From contig NC_051097.1 in assembly GCF_901709675.1 (NCBI RefSeq), forward strand, positions 565,039 through 629,038: a stretch of DNA of 64,000 nt, read 5' to 3'. The stretch comes from Syngnathus acus. Its lineage: Eukaryota > Chordata > Actinopteri > Syngnathiformes > Syngnathidae. Each line of letters begins with the position of its first letter. Positions within the stretch are counted from its first letter, which is position 1. This document shows positions 40,387-52,310 of the stretch, piece by piece. Below the pieces are notes generated by a model. The model did not search any database. It was not told where the DNA came from and saw nothing but the letters and a program-made list of their open reading frames with translations. Made by a program: the position numbers and the translations under genes.

Positions 40387-41622
40387 GTGGCTCGGCTGTG
40401 TGCCGCCATGACACACTGGGGCGTGCCGTTTGCACGGGTACAGTCGGGATTGACAAACACCACCGCCCACTCCACCAACATCACGACTCGGTCCACTGCT
40501 GCTTCCAAGCATTTCACTGCCTACCAACTTCTAGTTAACCAGCTACTAGCCATTTCTACCATTTTTTCTGGATTATTCCCTGCTGCTGTGACGTCGCATC
40601 TCCTGCATGAACTATCACTTCTGCTACTCCCGGCTTCCATTCCACTAACTTCTCGTCCATTTGTCTACACTGCTGCTGATCTTCATCATTTCAACAATAA
40701 TCACCGTCTCCCTGCTGCTGCTGCCTCAGCTGCCAGCAAGGCTGGGATCCTCCGCCGTCGCCGCTACATCCACCGTAGCTCCGGACTATCTTTTAAACGC
40801 CATTTCCCTGATGGCTCACCCATCCCCTCTTTCTGGACTAACTCTCGCCCCCCCGTCACCCCCACCTTCCGTACTGTCAACTTCAACAATCTCCACTCCC
40901 CCACCCCCGCTCCTTCATCCATCTCCGTCGCACTGCTGAACTGTCGCTCCCTCTCCAACAAATCACTAGTTATTTTCGAACTAATATTGGACAATAATTT
41001 GGATCTGCTCCTTCTCTGTGAAACATGGCAACAGCCCCTGGACTATTTTTCTCTCAACCAAGCCACTCCGTCTAATTACAGCTACATCGCCAAACCCCGC
41101 CTCTCTGGGCGAGGAGGTGGTATTGCTGTCCTCCATAAGCGGTCCCTATCCATCACTGAATTGGACCTCAACCTCCCATCTATTTCATCCTTTGAATATC
41201 TCGCCTTTTCCCTCCCCAACTCTACTACTGCTGTTCTTATCTACCGCCCCCCCAAGTCTCATCCGTCTTTTCTCTCTGAACTCTCTGAACTTCTCACCAT
41301 CGTATCCTCAGTCTCCTATCGCCTCCTATTAATCGGTGACTTCAACATCCATATCGACCAGCCAACTGCTCCACTGACGTCTGACTTCATCTCCCTTCTG
41401 GACTGCTTTCATCTCACCCAGCACATCAACTTCCCCACCCACACCAAAGGCCACACCCTGGATGTATGTATGGATATAGTATGCTCCTCCTTTCCACTCA
41501 CATCCAACCCCCGTCCTCTCACCTTTCCACTGTCAGATCATCTCTGCATCCTCTTCTCTGCCCCTCTACCCTCGCCTCATAAATCCACAAAACGCACCAT
41601 CTCCTACCGCAACATCAACCGA
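40387..41622 (+). CDS. L2 endonuclease domain (N-terminal part of the polyprotein)
   Basis: A continuous frame. A proline/serine-rich leader carries RRRRYIHRSSG. The APE endonuclease begins at VALLNCRSLSNKS (Asn block), then LLLLCETWQQP (Glu), GRGGGIAVLH, AVLIYRPPKSH (Tyr), LLLIGDFNIHID (Asp-Asn), HTKGHTLDV and FPLSDHL (Ser-Asp-His). All catalytic blocks are present, so the domain could fold and nick DNA. The frame is then derailed by the LINE tail inserted at 41620, after codons for SYRNIN. Confidence 0.85.
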
Positions 41623-42048
41623 CCAAGATTGTGAGTGATGTGAGTCACCCCGCTCACTCTTTGTTTGTACTTCTGCCCTCTGGGAGGCGGTACAGGAGCC
41701 TGCGCTCCCGCACCACCAGACTTTCCAACAGCTTCGTACTCCAGGCTGTTAGGATCCTGAACTCGCTCCCCCTTTCAGCGTAGCGTCCTGTTCTTGCTGT
41801 ATGCGCACTGGCTCGGTTTTGCCCCTCTTATTTAATGGGTTATTGGTCTGTTATTTATTCATCGCTCGTTTTACTTTGTTTATTATTTATTATTTATGGT
41901 TTGTGCCTTCTTGTTTTTGTTTGTGTCGCCTACTTGTATGTCTCGTCACCGTGGGATGGAGAAAACGGAATTTCGGTTTCTTTGTGTGTCTTGACATATG
42001 AAGGGATTGACAATAAAGCTGACTTTGACTTTTTTTTTGACTTTGAAG
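41620..42048 (+). mobile_element. 5'-truncated Rex1-like LINE inserted in the L2
   Basis: Matches 9706-10135 (about 95% by eye), from CGACCAAGATTGTGAGTGAT to the tail GACTTTGACT plus a T run. Same orientation as the L2. It lies exactly between endonuclease and RT codons; the target duplication is too short to define (two to three bases). Confidence 0.88.
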
Positions 42049-42049
42049 A

Positions 42050-44519
42050 CTGTAAACCCAATCACGCTTTGCCAGCTCTTATCCTCTGCTCTTCCTTCCG
42101 ACCCCACTTCTTCCTCCCCTGATGACCTTGCCACCACGCTCAACAACATTCTTTCTGACTCCCTTGATTCCCTAGCCCCCTGGAAAACTTCCTCTGTTAC
42201 ATTCACTAACTCTGCCCCTTGGTACACACCGGAACTCCGCACCATGAAACAAACTGGCCGTCAACTCGAACGCCTCTACAAAAGAACCCGCCTCACCGTC
42301 CATGCTGAAACCTTTAAACAACACATCTCCTCCTATCGTGATGCTCTTCTTGCTGCCAAATCTGCTTACTTCTCATCTCTCATTAATAACACCAACCGAA
42401 ACCCCCGCATACTGTTCTCCACCGTCAACAAATTGCTCCAGCCACCGGTCACCAAGCCACCCTCCTCACCCGCCCTCTGTAACTCCTTCCTTGTCAACTT
42501 CAACAACAAAATCGCCCAAATCAACAGTTCTCTGACCGACACCATCAATAACTCCTCCTCCCCCACTTCCCCTGCCCTCCTGCCCCCCCTCCCTGACCTC
42601 CCGCCCTTCCCCTCTCTCACTGCCTTCTCCCTTGTCAACTCCTCCACTATCCTAGACATCATTACCTCATCCAAGACAACCACCTGCTCTCTCGACCCTC
42701 TTCCAACGACCTTAACTAAGGCCTGCCTCCCTGTCCTCCTCCCCCACCTCACCACCCTTTTTAATCAGTCTTTATCCCTCGGCCACTTTCCCACTGTCTA
42801 TAAACTTGCAGCCATCACCCCCATCCTCAAAAAGCCCACCTTGGACCCACTCAACCTCTCCAACTACCGTCGCATCTCCAACCTTTCATTCCTTTCCAAA
42901 ACCCTTGAACGCATTGTCTCCGCCCAACTCCACACCCATCTCCAGTCCAACAACCTCTATGAACCCTTCCAGTCCGGATTCCGCCCACTTCACAGCACTG
43001 AAACAGCTCTAGTCAAAGTCACCAACGATCTCCTCATTTCTGCAGACTCTGGTGCCCTCAACATCCTACTACTACTTGACCTTAGCGCAGCCTTTGACAC
43101 TGTGAACCATTCCATCCTCCTCCAAAGGCTGCGCCAACTAGGTGTTGAGGGCACTGCACTCGACTGGCTCACCTCCTACCTCACCAACAGAAACCAGTTC
43201 ATCTCTCTCTCCGGTCACACATCCATCCTCTCCCCAGTTACACAAGGGGTCCCCCAAGGCTCAGTTCTTGGCCCCCTCCTATTCATCTGTTACCTCTTTC
43301 CCCTTGGTACTGTCATCCGCAAACTCAATCTGGACTTCCACTGCTACGCTGATGACACCCAGATCTACACACGTACGACACCAACCCGTAACCATTCCCT
43401 CACTCATTTTGAAACCTGCATCTCTACAATAAAAGCATGGCTGACCCACAACTTTCTCAAACTCAACAGTGACAAAACAGAGCTCCTTCTCATAGGCACT
43501 AAATCCTCCCTTAACAAAACTGGATCCATCACACTCACCATTGACTCCTCAAACATCACTCCCTCCCCTCTGGCACGCAATCTTGGCGTTATTTTTGACC
43601 CCACACTGTCCTTTCAACCTCATGTTAGCTCAGTTGTCAAGACCTCCTACTTCCACCTCCGACGCATCGCTAAAATCCGGCACTGCCTTTCTCTCCCTGC
43701 CGCTGAATCTCTCATCCACGCCTTCATCTCATCCCGGCTTGATTACTGCAACTCCCTTCTCACTGGAATCACTGCTCACTCACTCCATAGACTTCAACTA
43801 GTCCAAAACTCTGCTGCCCGCCTCCTTACCCACACCCGGTCCCGTGAACACATCACTCCTGTTCTCCACTCTCTTCACTGGCTCCCCATGAAGGAGCGTA
43901 TCATTAAAAAGATTAAAGATTAAAGTCCCAACGATCGTCACACACACCTGGGTGTGGTGAAATTTGTCCTCTGCATTTAACCCATCCCCGTGTGATTTTA
44001 ATCCATCCCCTGGGGGAGAGGGGAGCAGTGAGCAGCAGCGGTGCCGCGCTCGGGAATCAGTTGGTGATCTAACCGCCCAATTCCAACCCTTAATGCTGAG
44101 TGCCAAGCAGGGAGGCAATGGGTCCCATTTTTATAGTCTTTGGTATGACCCGGCCGGGGTTTGAACCCACAACCTTCCAGTCTCAGGGCGGACACTCTAC
44201 CACTAGGCCACTGAGCTGGTATCATCTTCAAGATACTCCTCCTCACCTTCAAAGCCCTTCACCACGTGGCTCCCACTTACCTATCCGACCTCCTTGTCCC
44301 CTACTGCCCCAACCGTCCCCTCCGATCCTCCAATACTTCACGTCTGACAGTCCCAAAATCCAAACTCAAATCCTTCGGTGACAGAGCCTTTTCCTGCACA
44401 TCACCCCGACTCTGGAACTCTCTCCCCCAGTCTGTCTGTGACTCACCCACACTCCCCATATTTAAGTCCCGTCTAAAAACTTACCTCTTCTCCCAAGCTC
44501 ATGGCCTCCCCTACCCATA
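42050..44519 (+). pseudogene. L2 reverse transcriptase, interrupted by a SINE
   Basis: The frame is open from the linker to 43904. Blocks: [76 protein letters not shown] (first Asp), [26 protein letters not shown] (YADD 43345-43356), NSDKTELLLIGTKS, NLGVIFD and LDYCNSLLTGI. After the SINE the C-terminus resumes at 44220 and ends near 44519. All catalytic residues are intact. Confidence 0.88.
43905..44218 (-). mobile_element. tRNA-derived SINE, full length, in the L2
   Basis: The TSD GTATCAT lies at 43898-43904 and 44219-44225. The head carries the A and B boxes on the minus strand and the body matches 14655-14953. The L2 sequence reads on continuously when it is removed. Confidence 0.9.
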
Positions 44520-44669
44520 ACTGGTTTCCTCTTCTTAAGTTTACCCGATTGTTTCCTCCCCGTCCCCCTCCAGGAGGATACATGAGGATGTCTTTGCCTT
44601 GTTCCCTGTAAGCGTCTTTGGGTGTTTGAAAAGCGCTATACAAATTTAATGAATTATTATTATTATTAT

Positions 44670-45053
44670 TACTTCCGGAGTCAGAAGCGGCGTTGTTTAC
44701 ACAGAGGACAAATACGTCAATGGATTTAATGATTTGGAGTGACACGGACGGTTCGATAAATTTGTTATTTGTTCTAGTTATTTGTTATATAGGCCTGTGG
44801 AATAATTGGAACCGCAACTGACGATGACGTCAGCGTTCAGGAATCAGCAGCGGCGTTTACACAGAGGACAAAGATTTCGATAGATTTAGTGAGTTGGAGT
44901 AACACAGATGGTTTGATAAACTTGTTATTTATGTTATAGGTATTTGAATAACTATTAATGCTGCATCAGGCACGTTCTCAGTTCCTCGTTTGTGTTTATG
45001 TAACGTTAGCATAACATATCATTTAGCCTGTTGTTGCCTGTTCTTGGTGTTGT
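44670..45053 (+). repeat. Tigger B C-terminal repeat units
   Basis: Two units spaced about 167 bp (GTTTACACAGAGGACAAA at about 44695 and 44862), each ending in codons like GF.DLE and a stop. Followed by about 100 bp of 3' sequence before the SINE. Confidence 0.65.
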
Positions 45054-45380
45054 CCATCCATCCATCCATCCATCCATTTTTGTCGCCACTGGGGTCGCTG
45101 GCGTGCTGGAGCCTATCTCAGCTGTTATCGGGCAGTAGGCGGGGGACACCCTGAACTGGTTGCCAGCCAATCCCAGGGCACACACTCATACCTAAGGGCA
45201 ATTTAGAGTGCTCATGCTACCAAGCATGTTTTTGGGACGTAGGAGGAAACCAGAGTGCCCGGAGAAAACCCACGCGGGCACGGGGAGAACATGCAAAATC
45301 CACACAGGGAGGGCCGGAGGTGGAATCGAAGCCACCGAACTGTGAGGCGGACGTGATAACCAGTGCGTCACGAGCCGCCC
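45054..45380 (-). mobile_element. SINE with RTE-type tail, complete
   Basis: The TSD TCTTGGTGTTGT lies at 45042-45053 and 45381-45392. The minus-strand head is GGGCGGCTCGTGACGCACTG and the tail is (ATGG)n. Same family as 6414-6778. It inserted near the right end of the Tigger B element. Confidence 0.88.
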
Positions 45381-45534
45381 TCTTGGTGTTGTATTTTGTC
45401 AAATAAAGTTCCCCCCAAAATGCGACTTATACTCCAGTGCGACTTATATGTGGGTTTTTTTCCTTTTTTATTATGCATTGTATGGCTGGTGCGACTTGTA
45501 CTCCGGAGCGACTTATAGTCTGGAAAATACGGTA

Positions 45535-46613
45535 CGTATTTTGAACAATTACGTCACAGTCTTTGGAGCGAGACTGCTAAACAAGGTAATGGGTGTGGCC
45601 AAACGGCTTCGCATATCCTTCAGTGAGTCTGAACAGTGATAGCATACCATTGTAATACGTTCATCTGAAGTCATGGTTCTGCAGGTTCGTCGTCTTCACT
45701 GGCCTCTCATTCTGGGTCAGATTCTGGCTCCAACATGTACGGATGGTTGGATGGACAAGTCTTCTGCTGTTGACATCTTTTAATCAATCAAAAAGTTTGC
45801 GGCACAAGTAAATGCGACCTCTGCTAAAAAAAACTCCAAGTATGTCTGACCAAAGTGGAGCCGCACTGGTTACGGCCTGGAGGGGGCGGGGTGTGAGGTA
45901 TCTCATTTGCATTTAAAGAGACCGCACTAACAACTTGCTCTCAGATGATTCTTAGAACAGGGGTAAAGGAGAGACCTGTGTTTAGGGACAGAATTGATAA
46001 CACTAAGACGGTTCGGTCATGGACCCCAATTTTTTTCGGCACATTTTACATGGAAGATATTGCAGAAATTTTAGTGTGAAAAGACAAGAGGCAGGTTCTA
46101 CTTTTGTCTACGCAACGGTGTGTCGTTTACTCTTTTTCTCCTTCCATGTTCCTCAATAACATGGCGCTTCAAAACTCCCGTCAACCCATTGTCCATCTCT
46201 CTTAAAGGGACCGTAGCAATAACTTAAAGGTTGTACATTAGCACAATGGAACCAACCCACCGGAAGTAAGCAGGGGCAGGTGAAGACTTCTTATAATTTT
46301 TAATATTCATATCGTATTAATTCTCACCCAGAACAATGATGTCATTCCCCAAATGCAAACACGTGTATCTTATTACTTGTTTCCCTCCTGCAATTTCCCG
46401 ATACACTCGTATGCATTGTTCTGAATTATTTCCCCCCTTTCCAGGACTTTCTAAATAACGTGCTTTCAGGGATAACGTGATTCCCAAAATCTGCACCCCA
46501 AAGTCCGCGTAAAATCAAGGTTTACCTGTTTTTAATTGCCTATCCTTGACTGATGAAGGCGTGAGGGATCAAGTCTGAAGTTCATTGATGTCATGTTTTT
46601 TTTTTTCTTCCAG
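45535..46613. other. Probable derlin intron; no other feature seen
   Basis: Sequence between the Tigger B element and the derlin exon. I searched for a derlin first exon (a frame reading like MAYQ...PPVTRAYT) and did not find it here. A good polypyrimidine tract closes it (TTTTTTTTTTTCTTCCAG). Confidence 0.5.
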
Positions 46614-46679
46614 CAACTCGAGATCATCACACCTTTTCAACTATACTTCAATCCAGATTTGATCCTAAGGAATTACCAA
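46614..46679 (+). CDS. derl2/derl3: Derlin exon 2 (host gene)
   Basis: A 66-nt exon in phase 0 at both ends, between acceptor TTTTTCTTCCAG and donor GTGAGT. It codes QLEIITPFQLYFNPDLILRN then YQ. This is the highly conserved segment after the first membrane helix of derlin-2/3, rhomboid-like pseudoproteases of the ER membrane that help export misfolded proteins for degradation (ERAD). FNPDLILRNYQ looks closer to derlin-3 than derlin-2, by memory only. Exon 1 is not visible upstream, and exon 3 must lie beyond 64000, because 46680-64000 is intron filled by a 16.8-kb transposon nest. Confidence 0.85.
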
Positions 46680-46991
46680 GTGAGTAAGCAAACTTGAGTG
46701 TCAATCTTGGTTTAATATCAGGAAACATAAAATGTGAAACTAGCCTCAAATGTTAGTTACTGTCTTTCCGCAGCTAATAAAATGTTGGGTCAGTGTTGTC
46801 ACAATGCCAAAATTTTTACTTACTTCGATACTATAACTGCATATCTCAATACCGGTACCAAAACAATACCATGGCAAAAACATACTACATCGGTAAAAAT
46901 CAACGGAATAGTAGCTGACAGCTAAGCATCTTAAATTTTATTTTATTTGCATTAAAAAAATACAATAAAAATGCTCATTTGAGTCTTTCAC

Positions 46992-47504
46992 TCCTCCGTG
47001 AGTCGTCACCTTACCGTGGTGGAGGGGTTTGCGTGTCCCAATGATCCTAGGAGCCATGTTGTCTGGGGCTTCATGCCCTTGGTAGGGTCACCCATGGCAA
47101 AAGGGTCCTAGGTGAGGGGCCAGACAAAGCACGGCTCAAAAAGCCTCTGATGATGAAAAAGATATATGGACTCAGATTTCCCTCGCCCGGACATGGATCA
47201 CCGGGGCCCCCCACTGGAGACAGGCCTGGAGGTGGGGCTCGAAGGCGAGCGTCTGGTCGCCGGGCCTTCGCCCATGGGGCCCGGCCGGGCACAGCCCGAA
47301 AAGGAAACGTGGGTCCCCCTTTCCATGGGCTCACCACCTGTGGGAGGGGCTAAAGGGGTCGGGTGCATTGTGAGCTGGGCAGCGGCCAAAGGCAGGGACC
47401 TTGGCGGTCTGATCCCCGGCTGCAGAAGCTGGCTCTTGGGACATGGAAAGTCACCTCTCTGGCTGGAAAGGAGCCTGAGCTGGTGTGCGAGGCAGAAAAG
47501 TTCC
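46992..47504 (+). mobile_element. Rex3 5' region and start of the endonuclease
   Basis: Contains CACCTTACCGTGGTGGAGGG, CCATGTTGTCTGGGGCTTCA and the first endonuclease codons, ending EAEKF (47486-47500). The next Rex3 codons, RLDIVGL, follow at 59815 after the BEL element. Confidence 0.85.
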
Positions 47505-48066
47505 TGTGAGTGTCAGTTTCAGTTCAATTTAAATTTCAAAGGTTAGATGTTGTATAGTTCTTGTCACACGCTTATCTTAAAACACTGTGTACAGCTGTTG
47601 CTCATACCCTTTTGAAGGTGGAGGTAGAATGTCCAAAATGGAGGCAAGCAGGCATGCAGGCCGAGGGAGAGAGGCAATGGCAGGCAGGCAAAGGTGGTAG
47701 GCCAAGCAAGGAAAGGGGGGAGGGGGAATGGCAGGCAGGCAAACAGGTGGCACACAGGTACAAATCCAAATTGTTTGTAATCCAACTAAGGTTTCAACAT
47801 AAAGGGTTCCAAGAAGTAAACTAAAGATTCAAGAGTTCAAGATTCAAGAGTTTTTTATTCGCCATGTTTGAGCGTGCCAAACAAGGAATTTGACTTCGGT
47901 AAATCACAGCCTCTGTTCAACATTTAGGTGACTAACAACACTCAGGACATGTGAAAAATGGCAAATATAAAGTTTGTTTTCTAAATGCCAAGTTTCAAGT
48001 TCCAAAAATTACAAGCTTGGAGCAGACTAGAAGTAGCTTGAAACGGCCTTTTAGCGGGAAAAAACA
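47505..48066 (-). repeat. BEL 3' LTR, partial, with a 142-bp insertion
   Basis: Matches the 5' LTR from TGTGAGTGTCAGTTTCAG up to GCGGGAAAAAAC (with about 98% identity by eye). A 142-bp unknown sequence (47827-47968, TSD AAAG) is inserted. The remaining roughly 190 bp of the LTR are missing after the MITE. Confidence 0.88.
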
Positions 48067-48571
48067 ACCGTCTTTTTCCATGTATAATGCGCAAAATGTA
48101 ACTAATTTATTGTCCTAAAATCTGGGGTGCGCATTATACATGGGTACAACAATTTTTGAAGAAAATCTCCCTCGAAATAAAACTTGAAATCACCTTTCTT
48201 CTTGTTTGTTGTCAATCGCGCATCGCATTCAGCCATCCTGCCCAACACAGTCAGTAAAATTCATAATTTACGACATCGTTTGATGCGATGGTGCAATCCT
48301 TGAGGGTGTGTTATTGTCAAATATTGTTTGTTTTTTAATCTCCATCGCAGACCGGATATCATACGGAGGCCGCCATGACAGTATGCGCAGAACGGATGCG
48401 CAAGACACGTCAATCGCGCATCGCATTCAGCCATCCTGCCCAACACACTTAGTAGTCAGTAAAATTCATAATTGACGACACATCGTTTGATGCGATGGTG
48501 CAATCCTTGATGGTGTGTTATTGTCAAATATTGTTTGTTTTTTAATCTCCATCGCAGACCGGATATCATAC
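47949..48571. repeat. Left copy of a ~625-bp direct repeat flanking an L2
   Basis: From ATGTGAAAAATGGCAAATAT to CAGACCGGATATCATAC. It includes the end of the 142-bp insertion, a piece of BEL LTR and part of a MITE A with an internal tandem repeat of about 210 bp. The right copy is 52311-52937, with about eight substitutions and one 4-bp indel. The copy ends exactly at the L2 5' end. Confidence 0.92.
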
Positions 48572-51500
48572 TGATTGATTTGACGGCTGCGTGTGGACCA
48601 AGGCGGAAGTAATCTGGGGAGAGGACGCTGGCGCTGATTGTTCGCCGCTTCTCCACCAGAATTAGTTTCGTTTTAGTGTTTTTATTTATTTATTTTTTTA
48701 GCCATTATTAAAGTTTAGTTTTTAGCTTCTAGTTTTAGTGTGCAGTGCGCCTGGACCGCGGCGAACCTCCACAGAGCCGGCTGCCTACTACGGCGCGCCC
48801 ACCCCACCACCACCCGCCAAGGCATCCTGGCTAGCCTAGCCAATGGCTAACACTCAAGTTCAGTGTTCTCCAACCGGCACTATGTTAACTTACTCCATCC
48901 CCCGCTTGCTGGAGCTGAGTAATCACACCATTCCAGGGTGTGTCTCAGTCATCAAACAACTCGGACTTCTCCGCAGACCACGTTACATCCACAGAAGTAC
49001 CCGTCGTAACTTTGTTTTCTCCCAACCCGTCCATAACACTGTACCATTCATCTGCTCCTCCTCCGCCCGACACCCCGTCGCATGTACAACACGTCATCAG
49101 ATACCTGGCGCACTTGGATCTTATTGTAGCAACCATGCGGGACTGCAGTACTCCAGGTGGCCTGGAAAACATGGTGCGGACTTCACTCCTACACGGAGCG
49201 GACTCCGACACAAGACGGACACCGGGTTGCCGGGAAAACACGGAGTGTTAATTTCTCCAGCACGGGACGGACACCAACACGGAGTGGATTTCACTCCAAC
49301 ACAGAGTGGACTGCACTGCATGTGGCACCGAAAACGTGGAGTGGATTTCTCTCTACTTCGCCCCCTACCTAAACACAGCCCCACAGCCACAATCAAAATG
49401 GATCTCCTCAACATCCAAGCACTCACCCGTAAATCATCATTTATTCACGACCTCATCCTGGACAAAGGCTTAGACATAATGTGCCTGACTGAGACCTGGC
49501 AACCACCCGATGTCTATCAATCCCTCAATGAAGCCTGTCCCTCTGGTTATAAATACATAACTAAACCTCGCAGCACTGGCCGTGGCGGTGGCCTGGCTGT
49601 ACTCCACCGTCTTGATCTAGAGCTGTCCCCCCTCCCTCTACCTGATCACTCCTCATTCGAATCCCTTGCCAAACTCCTCTTTCATTCCAGAACTACACGA
49701 TCTACTCACTACCCTCTGTACCTCCACTTCCTCTAATCTAATCATATTAGGTAATGTTAACATCCATGTCGACACCCCCTCCCGCCCCCCTGCCTCTGAC
49801 CTGTTGCAACTATTGGACTGTTTACACCTCACCCAACATGTAAATGTCCCTACACATGACAAAGGGCATACACTTGACCTTGTCATCTCCTCATCGGCCA
49901 TAAGCAACCTGCAAGTTCATGAGGTCGGTGTGTCTGACCACAAACTTATTCAAATGGAACTTACTTTCCCACACCCCCACTCCAAACCCAAGCGGCAAAT
50001 CTCATTCAGAAATTTCAAAAACATCAACCAAGACACTATAGCACAGGACCTCCAGCTTCTCTCCTCCTCCTCTGCAACCTTTACATCAGTCAGCAAGGCA
50101 GTGGACCATTACAATAACTCTTTGGCCAAACTTCTAAGTATCCACGCCCCCCAAAAAACCAAAACAATCACTTTTTCACGCTCAGCCCCCTGGTACACCA
50201 GTGAGCTGCGTCTGATGAAGTCAACTGGACGCATCCTGGAGCGGCGTCTTAAAGCCTCAGGACTGACCGTGCACAAACAGGCCTACAAAGAACATCAGAA
50301 GGCCTACTCAAAAGCCCTTGGGACTGCACGTGCCCAGTTCTATTCCAATATCATAAACAATACCCCTGGAAATTCAAAACAGCTCTTTTCAACCATCAAC
50401 CACTTTCTCAAACCCCAACCCACCACTCCAACAGAATCCTCAGAGGTAGTGTCCAATAACTTGATGACCTTCTTTACCGCTAAGGTTGACAACATCCGCA
50501 CCCAGCTCCTCTCCTCTTCTTGCCCCACCACTTCACCTCCTCCCCCCTTCCTTCCACCCGGGACAGTCCAGCCTCTCCGCTGCTTTTCCCCTATCTTGCA
50601 GTCGGAGGTAGAAGACATCATCAAAAAGATGAAACCCTCCACATGTGCCCTGGACCCTTTCCCCACAGCCCTCATTAAACAACAAACCTCTGCCATTAGT
50701 CCCCTAATAACCAATGTCATCAACCTCTCACTCCAGTCTGGCTCTGTACCCCCTGCATTGAAGACTGCCATTATTACCCCCCTGCTCAAAAAACCCTCAC
50801 TTGACCCGGACAACCTTGCCAACTACAGACCAATATCTAACCTCCCTCCCGTTCCTCTCCAAGGTTCTGGAAAAAGTGGTAGCTGCCCAACTTCACACTC
50901 ATCTCACCCGCAATAACATCGCTGAGAAATTTCAATCCGGGTTTCGCTCTGGCCACAGCACTGAACAGCACTTGTTAGGGTCACCAACGACCTTCTCATG
51001 GCTGCCGATGCAGGCTCCCCGTCACTTCTCATCCTGTTGGATCTGTCCGCTGCATTTGACACTGTCCACCACAATATCCTCCTTAACCAACTTCACTCCA
51101 CTGGATTCTCTGGCACTGCTCTAACCTGGCTTCAGTCCTACCTCTCGAACCGGACCGAGTACGTTTCCCTGGGGGGGGAAAATCCGACACTCACACTGTC
51201 ACCTCCGGTGTCCCCCAGGGATCTGTACTCGGTCCTACCCTCTTCACTCTCTACATACTACCCCTCGGCAATATAATCAGGAAGTTCGGCATCTCATATC
51301 ATTGTTATGCGGACGACACCCAGCTATACCTCAAACTTGACCCCCCGCCTTCCATAACCCAGCCTTCTCCATCTCCCTCATCCATCCTCTCCCTGTGTCT
51401 GGAGGAGATAAAGGCGTGGATGAATCTCAGCTTCCTGCAAGTTAACAGTGACAAAACCCAAGCCATGTTAATTGGCACTCCCCATCAGATCCATACCTGC

Positions 51501-52310
51501 CCAATAACAAGCATCTTATTCGCCGGTCTCACTATTCCCCTCTCAGCCACTGTCACCAACCTGGGTGTGAAACTGGACCCTCAACTCAACCTTGAGTCAC
51601 ACATAAAACACATCTGCAAAACCTCCTTCTTCCACCTCAGAAATATTTCCAAACTCCGCCCCACACTTACCCTGACGGATGCTGAGAAACTTGTCCACGC
51701 CTTTGTCTCCTCAAGGCTAGACTATTGTAACGCACTCCTCATCGGGATCCCTAGCAAGAGCCTCCAGAGGCTTCAGTACATTCAAAACAGCGCTGCTAGG
51801 ATCCTGATGAGGGTGCGGAAAAGCAATCACATCACACCCATCGTCCGTTCTCTGCACTGGCTCCCCATCAAATTCCGAATTGATTATAAGATCGCCCTCC
51901 TCACTCACCATTGTATCCTCGGACATGCTCCCCCATACCTCAAAGAACTCCTTGCCCCAAAACCTGCCACCCGAAGCCTCCGCTCATCCAATTCACACCT
52001 TCTCCACGTTCCGAAAACCAAGCTGCGCACCATGGGCGACCGGGCCTTCTGCCATACAGCCCCTACACTGTGGAACTCCCTCCCCGACCACCTAAGAGCA
52101 CCCCAATCCACTGACTCTTTCAAAACTGGACTTAAAACTCACCTCTTTACTTTAGCATTTCCGTAATTTCTCTCATATCTTGGTTGTCGTCCAGTTGTTT
52201 TAAACTTGTCCTTGTTTTGTTTTCTTGTTTTTTATCTGCCATGTAGCACTTTGAGATTCCCCCGAATGTAAAGTGCGTTATAAATATAATTTATTATTAT
52301 TATTATTATT
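48572..52310 (+). mobile_element. L2-type LINE with complete 5' end
   Basis: The 5' UTR starts TGATTGATTTGACGGCTGCG; coding runs 48843-52166; the tail is AGTGCGTTATAAATATAATT with (ATT)n. It is flanked by the 623/627-bp direct repeat described separately. Related to, but clearly different from, the L2 at 39990 (different 5' UTR and tail). Confidence 0.88.
48843..52166 (+). pseudogene. L2 endonuclease-RT polyprotein, frameshifted
   Basis: Endonuclease blocks: IKMDLLNIQALTRKSSFIHD, MCLTETWQPPD (Glu) and GRGGGLAVLH; a deletion near 49670 removes part of the core; then LIILGNVNIHVD (Asp of the usual GDxN replaced by Asn), HDKGHTLDLV and [59 protein letters not shown], then frame breaks around the PQGS block (about 51180), CYADDTQLY near 51300, [14 protein letters not shown] and [11 protein letters not shown]. 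At least three frame breaks; inactive. Confidence 0.85.

Larger units (their letters stand above)
39990..44669 (+). mobile_element. L2-type LINE, near full length, with two insertions
   Basis: 5' UTR (39990-40386), endonuclease frame, RT frame, 3' UTR and (ATT)n tail after AAAGCGCTATACAAATTTAA. Flanked by a probable TACT duplication. A 5'-truncated Rex1-like LINE tail (41620-42048) separates the endonuclease from the RT, and a SINE (43905-44218) splits the RT C-terminus. Without them the body would be about 3.9 kb. A second member is at 48572-52310 and a 3' fragment at 55381-56783. Confidence 0.85.

Noticed and set aside
40225-40527. Minus-strand frames over 40.2-40.5 kb
   Set aside because: Antisense to the GC-rich 5' part of the L2 element, with no conserved motif.
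45535-46613. Derlin exon 1 upstream of the recognised exon
   Set aside because: I looked for a start followed by a PPVTRAYT-like segment and a phase-0 donor and did not find one.
48843-49736. Intact L2 protein starting at 48843
   Set aside because: The frame leaves the endonuclease near 49670 and several later breaks occur; it is a pseudogene.
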